This document shows, piece after piece, positions 30,145 through 37,658 of a stretch of 64,000 nucleotides of DNA. Position 1 is the stretch's first letter; every line of letters begins with the position of its first letter. The notes beneath the pieces were generated by a model, which saw nothing but the letters and a program-made list of their open reading frames with translations, was not told the origin of the DNA and did not search any database. Origin of the DNA: Pseudomonadota bacterium (GTDB taxonomy: Bacteria; Pseudomonadota; Alphaproteobacteria; Rhizobiales; Xanthobacteraceae). The stretch lies in the NCBI GenBank assembly GCA_023404675.1, contig JAEYAW010000027.1:1-64000 (forward strand), given 5' to 3'. The translations under genes were made by a program, and so were the position numbers.

Positions 30145-30987
30145 ATGCACATCGTCGTCTGCATCAAGCAGGTCCCCGACTCCGCGCAGATTCGCGTGCA
30201 TCCCGTCACCAACACCATCATGCGTCAGGGCGTGCCGACCATCATCAATCCTTACGATCTGTTCGCGCTGGAAGCGGCGCTCGAACTGCGCGATCAGTTC
30301 GGAGGGGAGGTCACCGTGCTGACCATGGGCCCGCCTTCGGCCGAGGATTCCTTGCGCAAGGCGCTGACCTTCGGCGCCGATCGCGCCGTGCTGCTGACCG
30401 ACCGCTTCTTTGCCGGCGCGGATACGCTCGCCACCACCTATGCGCTGGCCACCGCGATCCGCAAGATCTCCACCGAGTTCGGCGCGCCCGATCTCGTCTT
30501 CACGGGCAAGCAGACCATCGACGGCGACACCGCGCAGGTCGGCCCCGGCATCGCCAAGCGGCTCGGCCTGTTGCAGCTCACCTATGTCGCCAGGATCAGC
30601 GCGCTGGACCTCGCGGCCCGCACCATTGACGCCGAGCGGCGCTCCGAGGGCGGGGTGCAGATCCTGCGCACCCGGCTGCCATGCCTTGTGACCATGCTGG
30701 AGGCCACCAACCAGATCCGCCGCGGCGCGATGGCCGACGCACTTCGCGCCGCGCGCGCGGAAATCGTGAAATGGAGTGCGCAGGATGCCGGCGTCGAGGA
30801 CATCTCGAAGTGCGGCCTGCGCGGCTCGCCCACCATCGTCAAGCGGGTGTTCGCGCCGGCGGCGCGCAGCGAGAAGGCGGTGCTGATCGAGGCGGGCGAG
30901 CAACCGGCGGAGGCGCTGATCGAGGCCATCTTCAAGCGCCAGCCGGCGCTCGAGACCGAGCTCGCGACGCTGGCGCGCGGCTATTGA
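30145..30987 (+). CDS. fixA: Electron-transfer flavoprotein beta-type subunit FixA
   Basis: FixA (280 residues) is the ETF-beta-like part of the FixABCX complex, which bifurcates electrons from NADH to quinone and to ferredoxin/flavodoxin for nitrogenase. It begins MHIVVCIKQVPDSAQIRVHP and contains the typical VFTGKQTIDGDTAQVGPGIA nucleotide-binding region. It is the first gene of the fixABCX operon, with its own sigma-54 promoter. Unlike Bradyrhizobium japonicum, where fixA is separate from fixBCX, all four genes are contiguous here. Confidence 0.97.
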   Translation: MHIVVCIKQVPDSAQIRVHPVTNTIMRQGVPTIINPYDLFALEAALELRDQFGGEVTVLTMGPPSAEDSLRKALTFGADRAVLLTDRFFAGADTLATTYALATAIRKISTEFGAPDLVFTGKQTIDGDTAQVGPGIAKRLGLLQLTYVARISALDLAARTIDAERRSEGGVQILRTRLPCLVTMLEATNQIRRGAMADALRAARAEIVKWSAQDAGVEDISKCGLRGSPTIVKRVFAPAARSEKAVLIEAGEQPAEALIEAIFKRQPALETELATLARGY

Positions 30988-31006
30988 GGCGAGGAGAGCA
31001 AACACC

Positions 31007-32113
31007 ATGGGCACCGCACCGAAAACCACAGCTCCTGCTTCCGGCCGCGCCGCGACCAAGAAAGAGTTGCCCGAGCATTTCAAGGCCTACAAGCATGTCT
31101 GGGTCTTCATCGAGCAGGAGCGCGGCCAGGTTCATCCCGTGTCCTGGGAGCTGATGGGGGCGGGCCGCAAGCTCGCCGACAAGCTCAAGGTCGATCTCGC
31201 CGCGGTGGTGATTGGGCCGGAAGGCGAGGCGACGCAGAGCGCCGCCGCGGAGTCGTTTTGCTACGGCGCCGACCTCGTCTACATGGTCGCCGACAATCTG
31301 CTCGCCGACTACCGCAATGAATCCTACACCAAGGCGTTGACCGACGTCGTCAATACCTACAAGCCGGAGATCCTGCTGCTCGGCGCCACCACGCTCGGCC
31401 GCGATCTCGCGGGCTCGGTGGCGACGACCCTGCTCACCGGCCTGACCGCTGACTGCACCGAGCTCGATGTTGACGCCGACGGCTCGCTCGCCGCGACGCG
31501 CCCGACTTTCGGCGGTTCGCTGCTCTGCACGATCTACACGCTGAATTATCGGCCGCAGATGGCGACGGTGCGGCCGCGCGTGATGCCGATGCCGGAGCGC
31601 GTCATGCGTCCGGTCGGCCGCATCGTCAGCCATCCGCTCGGTCTCGTCGAGGATGACATCGTGACCAAGGTGCTGTCGTTCCTGCCCGATCGCGATTCCC
31701 AAAAATCCAATCTCGCTTATGCGGACGTCGTCGTCGCCGGCGGCCTCGGGCTCGGATCGCCGGAAAATTTCCAGCTGGTGCGCCAGCTCGCGACCGTCTT
31801 GGGCGCCGAATATGGCTGCTCGCGGCCGCTGGTGCAGAAGGGCTGGGTCACCTCCGACCGGCAAATCGGCCAGACCGGCAAGACCATCCGGCCGAAGCTC
31901 TACGTTGCCGCGGGCATTTCCGGCGCGATCCAGCATCGCGTCGGGGTGGAGGGGGCCGACCTGATCGTTGCCATCAACACCGATCGGAACGCACCGATTT
32001 TCGATTTTGCCCATATGGGCATCGTCGCCGACGCGATCCGGTTGCTTCCGGCCCTGACCGCGGCGTTCCGCGCCAGGCTGTCACCGCATTCGCGCGATCG
32101 GATCGCGAGTTAG
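31007..32113 (+). CDS. fixB: Electron-transfer flavoprotein alpha-type subunit FixB
   Basis: FixB (368 residues) is the ETF-alpha-like subunit carrying FAD in the FixAB heterodimer. After a basic N-terminal extension the domain starts KHVWVFIEQERGQVHPVSWE. The C-terminal FAD-binding block is clear (VVAGGLGLGSPENF, then GQTGKTIRPKLYVAAGISG and the terminal AINTDRNAPIFDFAHMGIV). It follows fixA after 19 bp. Confidence 0.97.
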   Translation: MGTAPKTTAPASGRAATKKELPEHFKAYKHVWVFIEQERGQVHPVSWELMGAGRKLADKLKVDLAAVVIGPEGEATQSAAAESFCYGADLVYMVADNLLADYRNESYTKALTDVVNTYKPEILLLGATTLGRDLAGSVATTLLTGLTADCTELDVDADGSLAATRPTFGGSLLCTIYTLNYRPQMATVRPRVMPMPERVMRPVGRIVSHPLGLVEDDIVTKVLSFLPDRDSQKSNLAYADVVVAGGLGLGSPENFQLVRQLATVLGAEYGCSRPLVQKGWVTSDRQIGQTGKTIRPKLYVAAGISGAIQHRVGVEGADLIVAINTDRNAPIFDFAHMGIVADAIRLLPALTAAFRARLSPHSRDRIAS

Positions 32114-32128
32114 CAAGGGAGAGCCGTC

Positions 32129-33436
32129 ATGATCGAGGAGAAGTTCGATGCCATCGTCGTCGGGGCCGGCATGGCCGGCAATGCGGCGGCGCTCACGCTT
32201 GCTCAGTGCGGCCTGAAAGTGCTTCAGCTCGAGCGCGGCGAGTATTCCGGCTCCAAGAACGTGCAGGGCGCGATTCTCTATGCCGACATGCTGGAGAAGC
32301 TGATCCCCGATTTCCGCGAGGATGCACCGCTGGAGCGGCATCTGGTCGAGCAGCGCTTCTGGATGATGGATGACCGCTCGCACACGGGCCTGCACTATCG
32401 TTCGGACGATTTCAACGAGGAGAAGCCGAACCGCTACACCATCATCCGTGCCCAGTTCGACAAATGGTTCTCGCAGAAGGTCCGCGAAGCCGGCGCGACC
32501 GTGCTGTGCGAGACCACGGTGACGGAGCTTGCGCAGGACGCCTATGGCAAGGTGATCGGCGTCCGCACCGACCGCGCGGATGGCGAGATCCATGCCGACG
32601 TGGTGGTGCTGGCGGAAGGCGTCAACGGTCTGCTCGGCACGCGGGCGCGACTGCGCGAACGGCCCAAACCCGACAAGGTCGCGCTCGCCGTGAAGGAGAT
32701 GCATTTCCTGCCGCGCGAGACCATTGAGGCCCGCTTCAATCTCAGGGGCGATGAGGGCATGGTGATCGAAGCCGCCGGCACCATCTCGCGCGGCATGACC
32801 GGCATGGGCTTCATCTACGCCAACAAGGAGTGTATCTCGCTCGGCATCGGCTGCCTCGTCGCGGACTTTCAGCGCACGGGTGAGACGCCGTATGGCCTGC
32901 TGGATCGCTTCAAGCGGCACCCTTCCGTTGCTCCGCTGATCGAGGGGTCGGAGGTGAAGGAATATGCCGCGCATCTCATCCCCGAAGGCGGCTTCAAGGC
33001 GATTCCGCAGCTTTATGGCGACGGCTGGGTCGTGGTCGGCGACGCCGCCCAGCTCAACAACGCCATCCACCGTGAGGGCTCCAACCTGGCGATGACCTCG
33101 GGCCGCATTGCGGCGGAAGCGATCTTCCAGGTCAAGTCGCGCAGGGATCCGATGACGGCGGAGAACCTCTCGCTCTACAAGACCATGCTCGACGAGTCCT
33201 TCGTCATCAAGGACCTGAAGAAGTACAAGGATATGCCGGCGCTGATGCACACCCAGTCCCAGAATTTCTTTCTGACCTACCCGGATCTTGTCTCCAGGGC
33301 GATGCAGAATTTCCTGCGCGTCGACGGCACGCCGAAGGTCGAGAAGGAAAAGACGACGTTCAAATCGTTCATCAAGGCGCGGTCATGGAGCGGGCTGTTC
33401 GGTGACGCCTTCCGCCTCGCGCGCGCCTGGCGGTAA
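32129..33436 (+). CDS. fixC: Flavoprotein oxidoreductase FixC
   Basis: FixC (435 residues) resembles ETF-quinone oxidoreductase and passes electrons from FixAB to the quinone pool. An N-terminal FAD site (AIVVGAGMAGNAAALTL) is followed by the substrate/quinone region and a second FAD segment VVVGDAAQLNNAIHREGSN. FixC lacks the 4Fe-4S domain of full ETF-QO; FixX, encoded next, supplies it. The gap to fixB is 15 bp. Confidence 0.97.
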   Translation: MIEEKFDAIVVGAGMAGNAAALTLAQCGLKVLQLERGEYSGSKNVQGAILYADMLEKLIPDFREDAPLERHLVEQRFWMMDDRSHTGLHYRSDDFNEEKPNRYTIIRAQFDKWFSQKVREAGATVLCETTVTELAQDAYGKVIGVRTDRADGEIHADVVVLAEGVNGLLGTRARLRERPKPDKVALAVKEMHFLPRETIEARFNLRGDEGMVIEAAGTISRGMTGMGFIYANKECISLGIGCLVADFQRTGETPYGLLDRFKRHPSVAPLIEGSEVKEYAAHLIPEGGFKAIPQLYGDGWVVVGDAAQLNNAIHREGSNLAMTSGRIAAEAIFQVKSRRDPMTAENLSLYKTMLDESFVIKDLKKYKDMPALMHTQSQNFFLTYPDLVSRAMQNFLRVDGTPKVEKEKTTFKSFIKARSWSGLFGDAFRLARAWR

Positions 33437-33475
33437 TTCTTAGGAAACGCAACACTGGCGATGGAGACCCAAATC

Positions 33476-33772
33476 ATGCCGATCGAACCATCCGTGCGTG
33501 TCGAGGACAAGCTGTTCTACAACCGCTATCTGGTCGACGCCGGCCGCGCCCACATCAAGGTGCGGCCGCATACGACGCCGTCGCCCGAACTGCTGACGAT
33601 GCTGAAGGCCTGCCCGGCGCGCTGCTACGAGCTCAACGACAAGGGGCAGGTCGAGATCACCGTCGACGGCTGCATCGAATGCGGCACCTGCCGCGTGATT
33701 TGCGAGGAGAGTGGTGACATCGAGTGGAGTTATCCACGCGGCGGCTATGGCGTACTGTTCAAGTTCGGTTGA
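33476..33772 (+). CDS. fixX: Ferredoxin-like protein FixX
   Basis: FixX (98 residues) is the ferredoxin-like partner of FixC. The cluster motif is in VDGCIECGTCRVICE, with a further conserved cysteine pair upstream (LKACPARCYE). The ATG at 33476 is chosen because GGAG inside the preceding ATGGAGACCC is well spaced for it; the ATG at 33461 would add five residues. The same arrangement is seen at nifH. It closes the fix operon 3 bp before mop. Confidence 0.95.
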   Translation: MPIEPSVRVEDKLFYNRYLVDAGRAHIKVRPHTTPSPELLTMLKACPARCYELNDKGQVEITVDGCIECGTCRVICEESGDIEWSYPRGGYGVLFKFG

Positions 33773-33775
33773 CCG

Positions 33776-33982
33776 ATGAAGCTCAGCGCCCGCAACATTC
33801 TCCCCGGACGGGTTATTGCCGTCACCAAGGGCACGACGACGGCCCATGTGAAGATCGAGCTCGCCCCGGGTCTCGTCGTGTTTTCCGCGATCACCAACGA
33901 GGCCGTCGACGATCTCGCCCTGAAAGTCGGCGATACAGTCTCGGCGGTGATCAAGTCATCCGACGTGATGATCGGCAAGTAG
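33776..33982 (+). CDS. mop: Molybdate-binding Mop protein (molbindin)
   Basis: A 68-residue single TOBE/Mop domain (MKLSARNILPGRVIAVTKGT, then AHVKIELAPGLVVFSAITNE and the terminal VIKSSDVMIGK). Such proteins oligomerise and bind molybdate, serving as a store or carrier. It starts 3 bp after fixX, so it may be read with the fix operon and supply molybdenum to FeMo-co. Its 3' end overlaps the convergent gene by 27 bp. Confidence 0.92.
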   Translation: MKLSARNILPGRVIAVTKGTTTAHVKIELAPGLVVFSAITNEAVDDLALKVGDTVSAVIKSSDVMIGK

Positions 33983-34564
33983 CGCCGCGGGCGCATCGGC
34001 GGGCAGGCGCGCCGCGCGAGCCCGCCTGATGCGCGGCGACAGATCCTGCCACCAGCCCTCGATCGTACTTTGATCGCACAGGAGGCTGGTGCCGATCCCG
34101 CCGGTAAAGTCGTTCCAGGCATCCAGGCATTTGTCCGGCACGGCCGTGAGCACGGGGATCCCGGCGGTGATGGCGTCGGCCAGCTCGTCGCGCAAGCCGT
34201 CGCCAGCAGCTTCCTGCTTGGAGAATTTGTTGATCACGACGAGATCGACATCCGCCGCGATGGCGCGAGCGACGGCAACTGCTGCTTCGGCAAGCCCCGC
34301 AGCGTCGAGCTTGCAGGCCATCGCGCCCGAGCCCAGCGGCTGGCAGATCGAAATCTCGCGGCCCGTCATGAGGTCGACGGCCTTCATGCCGACCTGGCTG
34401 CCGCCGCCGTCCTTGATATTGCGCTGGACGACCCCGCCGATCCGCTCGCCCGATCGCGCCAGCCTCTCGGCGAAGTCGGCGAGCAAGGTATCGACGTCGT
34501 CCTGCGAACGATAAAGGATCGCGGCAACGCGGTTAGGGTCGATGTCGTGGAAGTCGATCGGCAT
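33956..34564 (-). CDS. DUF2478-like protein of the molybdenum module
   Basis: A 202-residue protein most like DUF2478, which is often linked to molybdenum transport genes. It begins MPIDFHDIDPNRVAAILYRS and carries a partial nucleotide-binding look: an N-terminal strand-helix, VDLVVINKFSKQEAAGDGLR resembling a Walker B/NKxx region, and GIPVLTAVPDKCLDAW. A clear P-loop is not seen (the corresponding part reads AILYRSQDDVD). The ATG at 34564 is preferred over 34573 because GAGGA is properly spaced. It overlaps mop tail to tail and has a sigma-54 promoter upstream. Confidence 0.8.
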   Translation of the reverse strand: MPIDFHDIDPNRVAAILYRSQDDVDTLLADFAERLARSGERIGGVVQRNIKDGGGSQVGMKAVDLMTGREISICQPLGSGAMACKLDAAGLAEAAVAVARAIAADVDLVVINKFSKQEAAGDGLRDELADAITAGIPVLTAVPDKCLDAWNDFTGGIGTSLLCDQSTIEGWWQDLSPRIRRARAARLPADAPAALLADHHVG

Positions 34565-34608
34565 GGAAGTCATCCTCGTCCGGTTTCCTACGCTCTTCCG
34601 TCATACGG

Positions 34609-34624
34609 AGCAAACTCCATGCCG
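34609..34624 (-). promoter_or_regulatory. Sigma-54 promoter of the DUF2478-like gene
   Basis: On the minus strand the site reads CGGCAT-GGAGT-TTGCT, with correct spacing and a perfect -12. It would start transcription about 33 bases before the ATG at 34564. Confidence 0.68.
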
Positions 34625-34672
34625 ATCACGGCTCGCGGATGCCGGCAGTGCCGGATGGAGGTGATGCGGCGG

Positions 34673-34792
34673 TTATGTGCCGACGACACGGCATGTTTCG
34701 TCAGCACCAGATGATCGCGTCGGCGCGGCCAGCGCCTCGACGAATGCAGGCAGCAAGCCCGAGGCGACGGCGATCGTGCGAAATAGTTTCAT
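34673..34792 (-). CDS. Possible 39-residue exported peptide or gene remnant
   Basis: An open frame on the minus strand with GGAG at 7 bp and an N-terminus like a signal peptide (MKLFRTIAVASGLLPAFVEA, then LAAP). It stops after only 39 residues. It may be the truncated start of a lost periplasmic protein or a real small exported peptide. The rest of the 34565-35027 gap holds control sites and no other gene that I can support. Confidence 0.35.
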   Translation of the reverse strand: MKLFRTIAVASGLLPAFVEALAAPTRSSGADETCRVVGT

Positions 34793-34971
34793 GCTGAACT
34801 CCAGCGGATTGTAAGCCCCTCCGCGTGAGCCTGATTGCTGCGGGGCGCCGGCCAGGGATGGCTCGGCAATCGGCGTACCGGATGCGTGGGTGACATCTGG
34901 TGTGCGCCTTGCAGGAATGAACTGCAAAAAGAAGGGTATTCCCGCCCAGCGTCGGCGGGACTGACGATCCG

Positions 34972-34987
34972 TGTCGAGTTTGCGACA
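34972..34987. promoter_or_regulatory. NifA upstream activator site near modD
   Basis: A perfect TGT-N10-ACA (TGTCGAGTTTGCGACA). It lies 41 bp before the modD start with no -24/-12 site between, and 348 bp from the minus promoter at 34609. Which promoter it serves is unclear. Confidence 0.7.
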
Positions 34988-35027
34988 AAGTCGTCGACAA
35001 GCCGACACCGATGAAAGGAAGCAGGTT

Positions 35028-36020
35028 ATGGCAACCGTTGCATCGCGCGCCGAGCTCGAGCGTCTGCTGGAAGACGATGTGCCTTACGGCGACCTCACCA
35101 CCGAGGCGCTCGGGATCGGCAGGATCGACGGCGTCATGCAGTTTACCGCGCGCTCGCCGATGGTGCTGGCGCTCGCCGAAGATGCCGCTGCGATCATCGC
35201 GCTCGCCGGCTGCGAGGTCGAGCTGGTGGCCGCATCCGGCGCGGCGCTGGAGCAGGGTGCGCCGATCCTTAAGGCACGGGGTCCGGCCGCCGGCCTGCTG
35301 CGGAGTTGGAAGGTAGCGCAGACGCTGATCGAGATATGGTCGGGTGTCGCCAGCGAGACCCGCGCCATCGTCGACGCGGCGAGGGCGGTGGCGCCGCGAA
35401 TTCCAGTCGCCTGCACGCGCAAGAACGTGCCGGGCACCAAGCGCTTTGCGGTTGCGGCGGTAAAGGCCGGAGGCGCCGCGATGCATCGGCTCGGCCTCTC
35501 GGAGACGGTGCTGGTGTTTCCAGAGCACCGCGCCTTTCTCGGCGAGCTGCCGCTGTTTGTGGCGGTCGAGCGGTTGCGTCAGGTGGCGCCGGAGAAAAAG
35601 CTTGTGATTGAGGTCAAGACCGCCGATGCCGCGTTTGCCGCGGCGGTCGCCGGCTTCGACGTTATTCAGGCGGAGAAATTTTCACCAGCTGACATCGCCG
35701 CTTTGGTCAAGCGCATTGCATCCATGGCCGATGCGCGGGCCCGTCCGATCGTTGCGGCCGCCGGTGGCGTCAACGCCGCGAATGCCGCAGCCTATGCAGA
35801 AGCCGGCGCCGATCTCCTGGTCACGTCGTCGCCCTATCTCGCGAAACCGAAGGACGTGCAGGTGCGGATTGTTGCAGCGGATGAAGAGAGATGTTTGACC
35901 TCCAGGGATTCGAACGGCCCCGCCGACCAGATCGTGAGGGAACAGATCAATATCGGGAGCGAAACCTTTTCCCCGGCGTCGCCCGAACGGTGGGTTTCGG
36001 CACGCGAAGGTCGAAAATAG
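35028..36020 (+). CDS. modD: ModD, nicotinate-nucleotide-pyrophosphorylase-like molybdenum protein
   Basis: A 330-residue homologue of NadC (quinolinate phosphoribosyltransferase) of the ModD branch, found with molybdenum transport genes. It has an N-terminal ERLLEDDVPYGDLTTEALGI, central VACTRKNVPGTKRFAVAAVK and KLVIEVKTADAA blocks, and the C-terminal barrel end AAAGGVNAANAAAYAEAGAD. Its exact reaction is not known. The ATG at 35028 follows AAAGGAAGCAGG. About 40 residues after the expected end (from roughly residue 285) look unrelated to the family and are rich in Arg, Ser and Glu, so the 3' end may be altered by an indel or rearrangement at the island edge. Confidence 0.85.
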   Translation: MATVASRAELERLLEDDVPYGDLTTEALGIGRIDGVMQFTARSPMVLALAEDAAAIIALAGCEVELVAASGAALEQGAPILKARGPAAGLLRSWKVAQTLIEIWSGVASETRAIVDAARAVAPRIPVACTRKNVPGTKRFAVAAVKAGGAAMHRLGLSETVLVFPEHRAFLGELPLFVAVERLRQVAPEKKLVIEVKTADAAFAAAVAGFDVIQAEKFSPADIAALVKRIASMADARARPIVAAAGGVNAANAAAYAEAGADLLVTSSPYLAKPKDVQVRIVAADEERCLTSRDSNGPADQIVREQINIGSETFSPASPERWVSAREGRK

Positions 36021-36132
36021 TTGATCTCTCAACGACGACTGACTGACGCTCTTTCCGCCACTTCGGAACAAAACCGGGAACGCTGGGTCCCGCCGATGTC
36101 CCTCCTTTGGCGGCCACAAGCGTTCCCAACAG

Positions 36133-36172
36133 GGCGGCCTTTTCTCTCCGAGGATGTCCGAGAAAAGCCGCC
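36133..36172. terminator. Large hairpin between modD and the TPR gene
   Basis: Arms GGCGGC-C-TTTTCTC and GAGAAAA-GCCGCC pair over 13 bp with one bulged C and a 13-base loop. It lies between two convergent genes and probably ends transcription from one or both. Confidence 0.6.
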
Positions 36173-36206
36173 AAAAGCAGGGAAGGCGACAGGTATTTCG
36201 CCTTTC

Positions 36207-37658
36207 CTATTGTCTGATCCCGTAATGTGTCAGCACGCTTCGTATCCACGCGTTGCCGGGAGCCAGTGAGGCGGCCTTGCGCAAATCAGCCTCGCCCAGA
36301 TCACGCCGTTTCGCGATCATGTAAAGAATGCCGCGTCCCGCCAGCGCCTGCGGATGGCCGGGCTCCAAGGCAAGGGCCTCATTGTAATAGCGGATGCCGG
36401 TCTCTGTATCCGGGCCCATGGCGCAAATCCGCGAACTGCCTCCGCCGCCAATAACGGTTGATGGGCCAGCGGACTGCCGTGAGGCCGGACATGCGGAGTA
36501 GGCGGCTTCCTCGCCGATCCGGAATGCGTCGGCCCGAAAGTAGCGGAACTGGGCGGAGCGCGGCGCGATCTCGATGGCCTTGGCGAGGTCGTCGAGTGCG
36601 GCGTCTGTCTGGTTGAGGAAGGCCCGTGCCCTTCCGCGCGTCGCATAGCCTTCGGCGGTCTTGGGGTTCGATGCCAGCGCGGCGGTGGCATCGTCCTGTG
36701 CACCGAGATAGTCGGCCTGCATGATCCGGGCATAGGCGCGCGTGGTCAGGCACTCAGCCTCCTTCGGTGCGATCTGCAGACAGCGGGAAGCTTCGTTCGC
36801 CGTCGTGGCGGCATCGTTGTTGCGGAGGGCAAGGAGGGCGCGGACGAGCGGGATAAACTGTGATGTGTTGCCAAGCTCGGCGGCCTTGTCGATATCGGCG
36901 CGCGCCGCATCGTTCCGCACCAGTCGCATCTGCGCGAAGCCGCGGCTCAGATAGCCGCGTGAGTCGTTGGGATTGATCTGCAACAGGGAGGTCGCCGCCG
37001 ATATCACCGCGGGCCAGTCCCCCTTGTTTTCGTAGATCAGCATGCGGACGTAGAACGTGTGGTCGAGCGACTTGTCGAGGCTTTCGGCCTTCATGGTGTC
37101 GGCCAGCGCATCGTCCAGCTGCCCCTGCATGCGCCGTGCATTGGCGCGGTCGGCGTAGGCGACCGCGGATCGTGGGTTGGCCTCGATGGCGCGGCTGTAA
37201 TCCGCCTCCGCCTTTGCCCATTGCGAGCGGGTGTAATAGATATTGCCGCGGTTGATGAAGACGTTGTCGCCACCTGGCGCAAGACGTGCCGCCTCGTCGT
37301 AGTCGGCCAGCGCGGCGTCGAGGTCCTTCATTGCGTTGCGGGCATTGGCGCGACGGAAATAGGCGTTGGCGAGATCACTCCCTTGCGCGCTCCCGCTGCT
37401 GATGATCCGGGTGCAGTCGGTGACGATCTGCTCAAGGGGCGGCGCCGTTCCGCCGATGCAGCGTCCCCATTCGATGGCGGGGGGCGGGGCCTTCGCCCAA
37501 TTCCCGCCCGCCGGCGAGGATTGCGGCGACGACGATCCCGGCCAGAACAACCCGGCGACGACCGCGAGCGCCAGCGCCTGCGGGCCGATGATCCAGGCCA
37601 GCCTGTATCCGTCGCTGTAGTGCCACAACGTGCGGTGCCATTCGCGAGAGGATGTCAT
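36207..37658 (-). CDS. Membrane-anchored TPR protein
   Basis: A 483-residue protein with one N-terminal membrane segment (about residues 21-40, AWIIGPQALALAVVAGLFWP) and then about ten TPR units, such as AYFRRANARNAMKDLDAALA and AYADRANARRMQGQLDDALA. The bulk would face the periplasm if the segment is an N-in anchor. No catalytic domain is seen. It is the last gene of a three-gene minus operon; its start overlaps the AAA+ gene stop by 4 bp. It may recruit substrates or partners for the AAA+ or CHAT proteins nearby, which is inference. Confidence 0.88.
   Translation of the reverse strand: MTSSREWHRTLWHYSDGYRLAWIIGPQALALAVVAGLFWPGSSSPQSSPAGGNWAKAPPPAIEWGRCIGGTAPPLEQIVTDCTRIISSGSAQGSDLANAYFRRANARNAMKDLDAALADYDEAARLAPGGDNVFINRGNIYYTRSQWAKAEADYSRAIEANPRSAVAYADRANARRMQGQLDDALADTMKAESLDKSLDHTFYVRMLIYENKGDWPAVISAATSLLQINPNDSRGYLSRGFAQMRLVRNDAARADIDKAAELGNTSQFIPLVRALLALRNNDAATTANEASRCLQIAPKEAECLTTRAYARIMQADYLGAQDDATAALASNPKTAEGYATRGRARAFLNQTDAALDDLAKAIEIAPRSAQFRYFRADAFRIGEEAAYSACPASRQSAGPSTVIGGGGSSRICAMGPDTETGIRYYNEALALEPGHPQALAGRGILYMIAKRRDLGEADLRKAASLAPGNAWIRSVLTHYGIRQ

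Noticed and set aside
30410..30691. Short Arg/Ser-rich frames inside fixA and similar frames in most genes
   Set aside because: Frame shadows of secure genes.
35026..35045. TGGCAA...TTGCA at the modD start as a sigma-54 promoter
   Set aside because: Only 8 bp separate GG and GC, where 10 are required, and it overlaps the coding start.
35900..35920. A tRNA T-arm-like sequence (GTTCGAATCCC on the minus strand) that could mark an integration site
   Set aside because: The flanking bases (GGCCG and CTG) cannot form the T-stem and no acceptor or anticodon arm is present.
35891..36046. A 51-codon frame (MFDLQGFERP) overlapping the modD end
   Set aside because: The ribosome site is only fair and the product resembles nothing I know. 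It is mentioned only as evidence for a changed modD end.
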